From positions 3,286,001 to 3,350,000 of the forward strand of contig NC_134026.1 of NCBI RefSeq assembly GCF_964204645.1: a DNA stretch of 64,000 nucleotides, in the 5' to 3' direction. Positions 47,985-62,860 of the stretch are shown here, piece after piece. This DNA comes from Tubulanus polymorphus. Taxonomy: Eukaryota; Nemertea; Palaeonemertea; Tubulaniformes; Tubulanidae. The notes below the pieces were generated by a model, which was given only the letters and a program-made list of their open reading frames with translations, searched no databases and was not told where the DNA came from. The translations under genes and the position numbers were made by a program. Position 1 is the first letter of the stretch. Every line of letters starts with the position of its first letter.

Positions 47985-49229
47985 TTCATGCTGCGTTACT
48001 TGCCCGTACTCATTACTGCCTGAAACTAACTAACTGAATATTTTTATCCAATTCTGTAATAAGAATAACATCCAAAGACCAAAATTTATTATCATCGTGT
48101 ATATCTTTGTTTCTGATATAGAAAACTGTATTCTTAAGGTTAACAATAATATTTCCTAACTGGAAATGACTTCGTTATTGCATTCACCGCAGGATTTAAT
48201 CTCCAGTCGTGAGAACCTAATTTATTTCTTTCAAGGTTTTATTGCTCAGTTATGGATATTTATTTATCGATGTGCGTGGTTATGATTTGTTTTATTCATG
48301 GAATGTCTAGGTTGCTACTAATGTCATGAACGCTAAGATCGCGTGTGATAGTGTATGCGGGTATGTTTGTAAACACATAACTTGGAGTGTATTTGTAAAT
48401 AAAATGTAAATTGTATGAGTAATTATGTCATTCAATGGTCTTAGCTTTATTTTTTGTGGAATCATTATCAACAAATCGTGGATTGTCTTAATATATCCAA
48501 GGACTGCAGACTGGGTTTTCGACACCAAGCAATAAACTGTTATATAATTCCTGAGTAGAGGAGCCTAACCAGTATTACTGTGTACTGCCAGATAAGTAGA
48601 TTTTCTGGTCTCCTGTCTTGCATGAGGGTTGAATAGATATGATTAGAATGCATTGGAAATAAGGTAGATTGCCATATTATGACTAGAGAGTTGATAATGA
48701 GAGTGAAATGAGCTTTCATAGCACTGCTGATTTCTCTGTCTGGTTTGTCTCTGTCGGCTGAATATAAAGTAGGCAGGTGTAATTGTTTACACAAAGGATT
48801 AAAACCGGTATTGAACCAGTACTGTTTATTCCAACAGTTGTAGGTTTTCATTAAGGTCAATACACAGAATAGGACATTTAAACACTGCTATATATGATAT
48901 TGCACATACCACAGTCATGGAGACTTCTTTGATATAAAGTTTGGTAGGTAGGTAGGTAGGTTAGTCACAAATATTCATTTGTTTGTTGTATAAAATTAAT
49001 ACAGTTATAATACTTTTTCATTGTAATGTAGTGGTAATCTAGATAACTGAATGTGAAGTAATCTAGATAACTGAAGCCAGTTTCTATATCTGTACATTTA
49101 AGTCACAATAATGATCAAGTTGATTTGCTTTGAAAGAAATATCTTACGGATTGATGAATTTCATGCTATATTTCAGAATTTGTGGTTTGTTGTGGCACTA
49201 TTAAGTATTGTATCATTCAAAATCTGAAA
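47985..49229. other. Spacer POLDIP2 to the uncharacterised gene
   Basis: Holds the POLDIP2 3'UTR (AATAAA at 48398), a (GTAG)n microsatellite (48943-48962), and an 18-bp direct repeat, GTAATCTAGATAACTGAA, at 49034 and 49058. A splice acceptor-like TATATTTCAG ends at 49176, suggesting an upstream non-coding exon for the next gene. Confidence 0.4.
48943..48962. repeat. (GTAG)n microsatellite
   Basis: Five tandem 4-base units, GTAG. Confidence 0.8.
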
Positions 49230-50051
49230 ATGACTGGGCAAGATTTGTTGGGCAAAGAATTGCACAATGCAAGACTGCGTCTGTTGAGCCCTATAACAGA
49301 AGAGGGTTCACTTTTCGGATCTCCAACTCCACGAGGAAGAAGTATGATCCTTCTGACCAGTCAAGTTCCTGGTACGCCTTATTCTTTACCGAGTTCAGCT
49401 AGGATGCCTCCAATATCTCCGAATAACCATCAACCACAACAGGGTCGTATATTACCAGCCGTACCAGTAATGTACACATCTCCTGAACTACAATCGTTGG
49501 TTTCACAATATCTCGGTCAAAATACATACGGCCACTACAACCTGACGCAAACACAACACGGGTCTCGAATGTACTGTCAATGCTGTGAACCGATGAACAA
49601 AATAAACCGTTCGAAAAAACGAAAATTACGAGGCGAACAAGAAGAACCATTAGTCGAAGAGATTCCGTCTGGTTCTAGGGAACTTGTCCCTCTTGGACAA
49701 TATTCTAGGACTAATACGGAGTTGATAAACGCGGCGCGACCGGGTGAATTCCCGAATTACTGGACGGAAGGTTATTTCCCGGCGTCGATACGGCGTTACG
49801 ACGGCTGGGATGAAAGAACCGCCCCGGGAAGTGCTTCACTGACATTCGGTTACAGTCCGCGTAGATTCGATCATCGCTACAGCAGTGACGATTATGATAT
49901 GTCTCTGGGGGGAGAAAGTGAAGTGGATCGCCACATTAAAGAAGATCTCATTCAAGCTGCCTCAAAGTATGACTCCTCAATGGCCAAACTTCAAGACACG
50001 GTGGATAGCTTCAAGGGCTATCGCAAAACCAACAGAGTTTCATTTGAGTAA
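49230..50051 (+). CDS. Uncharacterised protein, single coding exon, 273 aa
   Basis: I do not recognise this protein. The frame is open for 822 bases, by far the longest uninterrupted coding exon here, in a genome where other genes are finely split. A stop lies upstream in frame at 49155, and an acceptor-like site ends at 49176, so the ATG at 49230 probably follows a 5'UTR intron. Residues 15-85 are Pro/Ser-rich with SPTPRGR and PPISPNN motifs. CQCC lies at 116-119. A basic RSKKRKLR at 127-134 could be a nuclear localisation signal. Residues 210-230 are Arg/Tyr/Asp/Ser-rich, and 231-265 could form an amphipathic helix (VDRHIKEDLIQAASKYDSS). No signal peptide or membrane segment. AATAAA follows at 50183-50188. 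Gene versus spurious frame: length, codon use and the poly(A) site favour a real gene. Confidence 0.75.
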   Translation: MTGQDLLGKELHNARLRLLSPITEEGSLFGSPTPRGRSMILLTSQVPGTPYSLPSSARMPPISPNNHQPQQGRILPAVPVMYTSPELQSLVSQYLGQNTYGHYNLTQTQHGSRMYCQCCEPMNKINRSKKRKLRGEQEEPLVEEIPSGSRELVPLGQYSRTNTELINAARPGEFPNYWTEGYFPASIRRYDGWDERTAPGSASLTFGYSPRRFDHRYSSDDYDMSLGGESEVDRHIKEDLIQAASKYDSSMAKLQDTVDSFKGYRKTNRVSFE

Positions 50052-50803
50052 ATAATTTGAGACATCTATAAAATAGCATTCGTATTAACATAAAATATAA
50101 AATAACACAAACTATTTATGTATAGACACACTAAGTATAAAATATATTATTCTATCAAACGGCATTATTGTATTTTTGTTACAATAAAAAAAAATAAACA
50201 TCATTATGCAGTCTGAAAGTCTCAATGGTTTCTGAAATGTCACACAAACACGGCATACGGGAATGGCTTTGAGAGGAATGCCAGATTGCTGTTGGGATAT
50301 GAATACATTTCTGGTTTAATGGTCAGAATATTATTCTAACATGATATGCCATCAAGTACAGCACATGAATAAATGTCATGGAAAAATGAATACTTGTAAT
50401 ACGTATGTGAAATATTCAGAACATCTACATAAAGAATGGGTTTCGATCCCAAACTTTGTAGCAACATACTAAATCATTGGAATCGAATACCAGTAATAAG
50501 CTGGTCTGTCTCGTAGCGGTAGTAAAGATATATGAAAATATATAAAGATATAATACGATATAGCAAATATCTATCATCGATCACAGTTTTTACGATGAAA
50601 AATCTTACAAAAACTCCTCTTAAAAAATTTCTTTAACAAGCTTAAAATACAACAATGATACAAAGCTCTACTGACACTTTCATTTATCAAAAAATGTAAA
50701 TTTTGTTTCGATATTTTTAAGCATTGAATTGCACACATTTACATTGCGTAAATAATATCTTCAGATCTGATATCTTACGAGTCCTATTGGGGACTTATGT
50801 AAC
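50052..50803. other. Short tail-to-tail spacer
   Basis: 3'UTR of the uncharacterised gene on the plus strand and of the myosin light chain on the minus strand. Nothing else recognised. Confidence 0.45.
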
Positions 50804-52192
50804 TTACTCCTCTTTGGAACCGTGTTTAATGGTTCTGGTGAACTCGATGTAGTTGAATTTTCCATTTTGGATCGGAGCACCATCAAATATATCATCAACC
50901 TAAATGCATAGAAGTGAATGCGTACAGTTTTGGGTAATGGATAACCAGTACACTAGGGGTTTCGGATTAGACATTTCATGGCTAAGATAGGCTGGATATC
51001 AGACCTATTTCAATAGACGATATGCCACTGGTATATGTGATGCAACAAGTGATTTAATGTTTTCTAAAACTGCATTAATTTATTCCAACGTCCATCCTCC
51101 CTCGCCAGGGATTCAAACCTAATGGCATTCCAAGATTCTTCCATGGTACTAAACCTTCGTTCGAATGCCGGCAGAAGGAGGATGTCAATAACCCGAAGTA
51201 TAATCACATCGAGTTGGATGAAACCATCAGTTTCGATTTTCATAAGTGGAACTTTAGTTTACCAGGGCTATCAAACTTTCAATAAGAGGTGATAATCAAA
51301 GCACTCCTCTACAATAACTCCCCTCTACCAAACAACCAATTTAAAAAAATAATTTTTCTTACTTGTATCTTTTTCAAGTACTATAGATTACTTTTTTGTG
51401 TTACAATATGAAAATATTTCTTACCACTGCGTCAGTCAAGCGGTCGCCCATTGAAGTGAGTAATTCACGAAGGTACTCTTCATCAACAAATCCTGCAGTA
51501 ATGAATGAAAGATGATGTTATCATTCGGGAAATAAAATAACGATATCAGGAATTTTCATGGTGTTTTAAAAGAGAAAATTTCAAGGAATTGTCTGCATCA
51601 CTTTCGTAGGGACCCTGTAAATTTTTTACAATGACATACCAGTTCCATTCGGATCAAAACAACCGAATGCATTCTTAATAACATCTTCAGGATCCGTTCC
51701 ATTGAGTTTCTCTCCGAACAAAGTCACAAACATAGTGAAATTGATCGGGCCAGGAGCTTCCTTTATCATTTCATCCAAATATGAATCTGTAGGATCTTTT
51801 CCTGAAAATACGATGAAAAAATTTCTAATAAAAACATAGACTTTAGGGTGGTTTTAGGCATAACAACTAATCTGAACCCTTATAAATATTCTATGAAACT
51901 ACCCTTGAAGTAACAGCTCTAAGCAGATACTAGTTTCTAAGTATCTATCTGTTGATCCTGAAGGGCACCGTGACAACATCTGGAATTCAGACTAAAGCAG
52001 ATACTCACCTAGGGAACCCAACATATCATGTAAATCCTCTTTGTCTATAAATCCATCCCTATTTTGATCGATCATGTTGAAAGCCTCTTTGAATTCTTGA
52101 ATTTGCGACTTGTCAAACATCGCGAACACGTTGGAATTTGTATGCTGAGCGCGTTTCTTTGTCGTGGACTTTCTAGTTTTACGGCTAGACAT
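50804..52192 (-). CDS. MRLC: Myosin regulatory light chain, non-muscle/smooth type, 4 exons, 169 aa
   Basis: Light chain that binds the neck of non-muscle or smooth-muscle myosin II and switches it on when phosphorylated. Exons: 52192-52009, 51801-51640, 51492-51425, 50899-50804. EF-hand 1 has the complete loop [12 protein letters not shown] (42-53). The second part, [20 protein letters not shown], is diagnostic. Then [20 protein letters not shown] and [15 protein letters not shown] follow. Length equals vertebrate MYL9/MYL12 (about 171) and fly Sqh (174), and it is closer to those than to molluscan striated-muscle RLC. The regulatory site usually reads RATSNVFAMF; here it is [10 protein letters not shown] (residues 17-26), so Ser20 (Ser19 equivalent) is kept, but the partner Thr is Asn and the upstream Arg is His. 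Divergent from FAAP24. Confidence 0.95.
51093..51184 (-). repeat. tRNA-like repeat, copy C, with hairpin ends
   Basis: In MRLC intron 3. CATCCTCC at one end pairs with GGAGGATG at the other (8 bp), and GGCATTC pairs internally with GAATGCC. On the minus strand it carries GGTTTGAATCCC, B-box-like, followed by TGGCGAGGGAGGATG, as in the copies in POLDIP2 intron 4. Confidence 0.4.
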
Positions 52193-52838
52193 TTTGCTTT
52201 CTTTACTCTCAGTATAGAAATATAAATGTTACCTGGAAGAAAAATAAGAGGCACATATCAAATAAGTAGATTTTTAGCTGTGCTGCAAACTTAATTTTTC
52301 AGCTGATGACCAAAAACGGAAAGTAAACAAAACTACCCAGAAGTTCTTCGAAATGAAACCGAAATAATATATGAGGCCGGCTAGTATTTTCAGCTCCAAT
52401 CGAACTCACTTGTCACTTAGTATAAATTGTATGCAACGCAACGAGCTGCCCTTCTGTCACTTCCCTTTCTGTGCGACTTCTACCACGGTTCACTGAACAG
52501 CTGACGGGTGGCTCCATCTGTGTGTTCTAATTCAAAACGGATTCAGGACGCATTAAAGTTTGGATTATATGTTTACATTGAATCCCTGGTATATCTATTT
52601 TTATTATTTCTATGTAGCAGTATTCATTTTCAACTTGACAGTATTTTTATGACATAAATGTTACTTTTCTGTTGAAATAAAACAAATTTAAATTGGATAT
52701 GAACTGAAGAATGTTCACTGAATATTGACAATCAAAAGTGTAGGATGTTCACAGAAAAATGTGGAGCGGTCGAATCAAAATCAAATCAAAGCATAAAGCA
52801 TTTTTGGGTAATTCTATCTTCAAACAAACGACAAAATA
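52193..52838. promoter_or_regulatory. Divergent promoter MRLC / FAAP24
   Basis: 646 bases between the two ATG codons, so both promoters lie here. A longer frame starting at 52745 overlaps the FAAP24 first exon in another phase and is not used. No core promoter element could be named with confidence. Confidence 0.45.
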
Positions 52839-54071
52839 ATGAATGGGTCGTCAATGTCGACTCCGTCTGGGCAAAAGCCGAAAACACCAAAAAAACCTGG
52901 CTCGAATATTCCAAATGGACACTTGATTTTACACCCGAAGTGGAAAGGTTCGAAACTTCAACAAGTTCTGCAAAGTAAGACCAAGAGCTCTATTTGCCAT
53001 TAATTCTTCATGGCCTCTTCTAAATCTAGACTCACAGAGGTATGCCGGTGATAATTATTCTTTTTTTTAGATTCTGTGAATGTACTTTTTCAAGATCACC
53101 AAACGATTGTCGATATTTTTCCGACCAGTAACATCGGTGTAATATATCTAACGGAAAGTGATCTTGCGACGGGAACTATGTATAAACAGAAATTATGGAA
53201 ACTAAGAAAAGTGAGAATGTGTTATCAGTTGCCTGTTGTACAACATTGAATTTGTTGGCAATTTTTTAGATTATTTTTCTGTCATGATAAATTATTGAAA
53301 CTTACAGAGTGATACAATGAGGGGTATTGTAATCGCAGAGAAAACCACATTTTCATCGCAGTATTACCAGCCATTACAAAAACTGGTGGTATTCGAACTC
53401 GGGCTTACCCTTCTTCCTGTTACATGTCAATCAGAGGCCGCTGGATTACTTATCAACATGGTAAGAAAACACTTTTCGATAATGTTACGACGGAAATTCC
53501 AGGTACCGGTACGATGGATGCTTGTTACGACAGACTCCTGATATACCTAAGCAGATTTCTCATTCCCTGAAACTAATTGTAAAAAAAGGATCGAAGATGT
53601 CTTCATCTACATTAATTTCTTCTTTATGTAGTGTTTATTAGATGGAAAATCTAATGGGAATCAATTTCTACAGCGCCGTAAACAACCACCCGTTGATGAA
53701 GCATTGTTGAACAGTGTCCTTCTTATTCCTGGTATCGGAGATGTGAAAGCCAGAATGTTGCTACAAAAATTTCACAGTAAGCCAGGAGAAAATATACATA
53801 AAATTTATCCCTGCATTCATTGCTTATCAATTCGGATTGTTCCATTGCATAATTGCAATTTTCAGGTTTGAAAGGAATCTGCGATGCCTCAGTTCAAGTA
53901 CGTATGCTATAGCTGACATCAAGTTGTCTTGCTTGATTTATCATCATACTCAGTAGTTCACCATAATTTATCTGATTATTGCAGGATTTATCTGCTATAC
54001 TCGGTAACGCTCCAGCCCAAAATATCAAGTCTTTCTTCACAAAACCGACTCCAGTCAGTAGGCCGACTTGA
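52839..54071 (+). CDS. FAAP24: Fanconi anemia core complex-associated protein 24 (FAAP24), 6 exons, 230 aa
   Basis: Partner of FANCM that binds DNA and recruits the Fanconi core complex and ATR signalling to stalled forks. Exons: 52839-52974, 53071-53210, 53308-53460, 53632-53776, 53866-53897, 53985-54071. After a Lys/Pro-rich leader (QKPKTPKKP), PNGHLILHPKWKGSKLQQVL aligns with the human GHVIVNEKWRGSQLAQ segment and fixes the start frame. The ERCC4-like pseudonuclease fold follows (IGVIYLTESDLATG, MRGIVIAEKTTFSSQYY, LVVFELGLTLLPV). The C-terminus is a tandem helix-hairpin-helix (VLLIPGIGDVKARMLLQKF, PGIG at 176-179, and FFTKP). Human FAAP24 is 215 aa. Tail to tail with SLC66A3; AATAAA at 54427-54432. 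Confidence 0.93.
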
Positions 54072-54660
54072 AAAGTTTGAAGCGAGGTTCAGTTTTGGGT
54101 AAGAAGAATTACGGTATTTTTTGCCTAACAAATTAATTATCATTGATTATGTAGATTTAACAATTTGTTCCGATACATTTAATGACAATGGAGCTTTTCA
54201 TGTTTTATTGTTTATAGAAAGACGAACGTTGAGCTGTCCTCTTAACCTCTAAGAAGATCCTATGAAGATCCAGCTCCGAACATGAAACTGATTGGTCAAT
54301 ATAAGGAAAGACCTCCCATAAATGTAAAACACCTCCTAAAGCGCATAAATATCTTTATTGTTATGTTTTATTAAGGAATTACAGTGTATAATTATAGTGT
54401 GTATTATAAAATAATTATAAGATATCAATAAAATCTACGAAAGTACAAGCATTTATTAATGTAAAATATAATCACAGTCGAATTTGCTCTATATAAACTA
54501 AGTTATGTAACATTTTGTTCTCAATATATTTAAAATATTGCATCGAAAACTTGATTTGGTTTTTAAACGAAGTAACATTTCTTCAGACGAAGCATCGTAA
54601 ACATAATCGAACATACATGTATTATCAAAAATACTGTATTTTTTGGTACTATCTATCAAT
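54072..54660. other. Overlapping 3' ends of FAAP24 and SLC66A3
   Basis: The plus-strand AATAAA (54427-54432) lies beyond the minus-strand AATAAA sites of SLC66A3 (54372-54367 and 54359-54354). If both are used, the two 3'UTRs overlap by some 60 bases or more. No other feature was seen. Confidence 0.4.
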
Positions 54661-56534
54661 CTAATCCCGTTTCTTATCTACGCGCCCATAGTATATAATA
54701 GCTATTGCATTGGTTAGATTCAGCAGGAAACCAACAACAAAGTTTGACATCAGGACAACATCCCCGGTCAACAGGAGCGTGGTCACTATACGAGCTGAAA
54801 AATTACATCAAAACATATTAATGATAATAATAATAATAATAATTTATTGAGCCTAAAGCCCATACAAAATATGCTCATTGGCTTTACAATATAAAGACAC
54901 AATTTAAACATAAAGATAGAAAAAAAAACAATTTATATCATTAGTTAAAAGCTTTAGTGAACAAATGGGTTTTAAGTTGCGATTTAAAAACATCAGTAGA
55001 AGGACTAGATTTAATTGCATCTGGTAAGGAGTTCCAAAGTAGTGGGGCGGAGTAAGAAAAGGCCCTGTGACCCGCAGAGACTAGATTGACACGAGGGATG
55101 ACTAGAAGTGATTGACTGTTTGATCTTAACACTCTAGAGGATGCCTTGTATTGCACTAATGATTTCAAATATTGTGGGACCTGACCATTCAAGGATTTAT
55201 AAGTAAGGATCAAGATTTTAAATTGGATGCGGTATTTGATTGGTAGCCAATGCAGATCGTGTAGTACTATATTATATATAGTACATGTACTAGCAAAGAA
55301 CCAGTCCAAGGACGTTTAAAGTACCTATACTGTTTCTTTATCAAACTGCTAATTGAAAGTAGACGATGAACGCAGTTACTGAGTTACACCTTGGTTACAA
55401 ACGATATCGCCTAAAAGAACAGCATGCGTAGTGGCGTCTAAAATGGTCCAAAAAATCTATCTAAAGTACGCATTAACACGGCCAGTATCTTTCATTTGGT
55501 ACCAGAAACATGTTAATGCATTACATGTGACAAAGTTTCACCGTTAGTCTCTTATAGTGTAGATGACAACGTCGAACCGAGTCCTCTTGTGTCATGATGT
55601 ACTACTTATAGAATATAAAGAAAAAGGTTATCTACTTACTACCACTAGTACATGATGCTATACTCCATGATACTAGACTCACTTGACCAGCTTTCTTCGA
55701 CGAATAGATTTTATAAAACTGCGTTAGTTTACTACCACAAATCATTGGCATATTCATGCTCTGAAACAGTGTTGGAAAAAAAATCAAAGATTTAATTTTG
55801 ATTTAGATTTCATTCATAATTCTCTGATAAGAATAACAATTTTAATCAGTTTCAGATACAAATGTTAGATCTTCTTAAAAGCAAACTCCCTTTTACTTAC
55901 GATTATTAATCCCATGATGACTTTTGGCCAAAATCCCAAGGCTATTGAGATAGATAGTGCTAGGTATCTTAATAATTTATTAAGAATAAAAACAGTTTAT
56001 AGAGGTTGTTGAGTGGCACAAATAAAATTGACCATTTTGAAACTTCGACTTCAATGTAAAGGATACACTACAGCTCCGAACAACATGAAAGGTTGAAACA
56101 TTTTTCGATAATGTACAATAAGAATTAACACTATAACGTCTAGAAATAAAAAGTTAAGTTAGACACAAAGTTAGCATTAATTTCGATAACTTAGGTTATC
56201 TATGATTTTCAAACAAATTGTACCTTGTAAAACTAGAAGTGTATATTCAAAATATGTGCTTAAAGGGTATGAGTTTGCCAAACCATAAGTTAGATTTACT
56301 GTATAGCTGAAAAATAAGGTATCAACTTAGGTCTCAATCGATAGCAACTTTGAATAGAAAAAAAATACTCTCTAATTCCTAAACTCACCACCAAAATTCC
56401 ATCATGACGCTAGGGAGACTAAGCCCTTTGCTGCTGCCCGATTTCAGAATGTTGTAAATCTGAGGAACTTTCAGAAAAAGGCACGCTATCACAACTGCCG
56501 CTCCGAGCATATCGCACACAGCCTTTGTGTCCAT
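54661..56534 (-). CDS. SLC66A3: PQ-loop transporter SLC66A3 (PQLC3), 6 exons, 207 aa
   Basis: Seven-span PQ-loop/MtN3 membrane protein; the family includes lysosomal amino-acid exporters (PQLC2, cystinosin) and MPDU1, but this member's substrate is not settled. Exons: 56534-56389, 56306-56224, 56139-56067, 55967-55901, 55760-55640, 54794-54661. The first PQ motif is KVPQIYNIL (Pro24-Gln25) followed by SKGLSL, the canonical PQ-loop sequence. Human PQLC3 landmarks follow in order: LEY-type STYFEYTLLVLQ, DVIVLILIVHY, and a second repeat where PQ is replaced by TQ (KLTQFYKIYSSKKAGQVSL). The ending is GTRIVTTLLLTGD and the last helix, then RVDKKRD. Human PQLC3 has 202 aa. The exon 3 donor is taken as GT|GTATCC because only that keeps the frame. 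A LINE fragment lies in intron 5. Confidence 0.92.
54824..55316 (-). mobile_element. 5'-truncated non-LTR retrotransposon (CR1/L2-like), RT C-terminus
   Basis: In intron 5 of SLC66A3, same orientation as the gene. About 120 codons remain open (to a stop at 54943-54941). They show LHDLHWLPIKYRIQFKILIL, NLVSAGHRAFSYSAPLLWN, SLPDAIK and KSQLKTHLF, the standard last block of CR1/L2-group reverse transcriptases. The 3' end is an (ATT)n-type tail (54824-54843, read ATA on the plus strand), and the 5' end is truncated. The absence of stops or frameshifts suggests a recent insertion. Confidence 0.88.
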
Positions 56535-56624
56535 ATTGTTGTTAGTTGATCAGTCGTTTTCTTCAAACTTAAAAAGACCAATATTCAGGAGGGTGAATAG
56601 GATGCAGATTATATTTGGATATAT

Positions 56625-56626
<2 letters not shown>

Positions 56627-56659
<33 letters not shown>

Positions 56660-56667
56660 TAATAATT
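56627..56667. repeat. (ATA)n microsatellite
   Basis: About 13 ATA units with one interruption (ACA). It is followed by TTCTTTTATAGCGCATTTC, which resembles the 3' tail of a dispersed retroelement. Confidence 0.75.
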
Positions 56668-56800
56668 CATTTTCTTTTATAGCGCATTTCTATAAAATAA
56701 TCACAGCGACCAGTGAAAACAGGTCACAGGAAACAAATAAAAAATTGGCAAAAAATACACATGCAATTCTAATCGTTTCAATGCAAAGTTCTCTCATTTT

Positions 56801-57186
56801 TCAAAAAATTTTAAACATTTTAATTAAGGATGCTCGCCTGCTTAGGATTTCTTTTACAAAAGAGAAGTTTGAAGGATCAACAAAAATCGAGTTCAGATCG
56901 GTCGACGACCTTGGAAAATAAACATTGTCGCACGTGTCAAGAGGTTTGATATCGAAATTCTCAAACATGAAAGGGGTAACTCCGGGAATAGTCTTTTTGC
57001 TCAACATACTGACACCGAGCACATCAGAGCACAGTACTTAAAACAAAACATTTGTACCGTGTCAATATACGTAAATAATCGAAATTGAGCGCCTTTTTCT
57101 TCCCCAAGGGGTATCAATATAGGAGCAAACCTCGGAGTTATCCGTATTGTCCAGTACCTGGCAAGCGAGTAATGAACAATCGCCAT
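56801..57186 (-). CDS. Candidate two-exon mini-gene, 78 aa, function unknown
   Basis: On the minus strand, exon 57186-57158 (MAIVHYSLA plus two bases) has a CAG|GTACTG donor. A GTGTCAG acceptor starts exon 57008-56801. The spliced frame is continuous and encodes 78 residues with TPFMFENFDIKPLDTCDN and FVDPSNFSFVKEIL segments, mixed hydrophobic and charged like a folded protein. It shares the promoter region with RSPH10B. Against it: no poly(A) signal seen, weak donor, short length, and I do not recognise the product. Confidence 0.28.
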
Positions 57187-57236
57187 TTTGACAGTTGTTA
57201 AGGACGCGATCATCGAGACTTTCAAAACTTCAGAAA

Positions 57237-62860
<5,624 letters not shown>

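Larger units (their letters stand above)
56535..57236. promoter_or_regulatory. Divergent promoter SLC66A3 / RSPH10B
   Basis: 702 bases between the start codons. It contains an (ATA)n microsatellite (56627-56667) and a candidate mini-gene on the minus strand (56801-57186). Confidence 0.4.

Noticed and set aside
48941-48964. Possible CRISPR-like or tandem array
   Set aside because: Only a 4-base microsatellite; no spaced direct repeats anywhere in the window and the DNA is eukaryotic.
52745-52978. 77-codon frame over the FAAP24 first exon
   Set aside because: A shifted frame in the same DNA encodes PNGHLILHPKWKG, which matches FAAP24 and joins in phase to exon 2.
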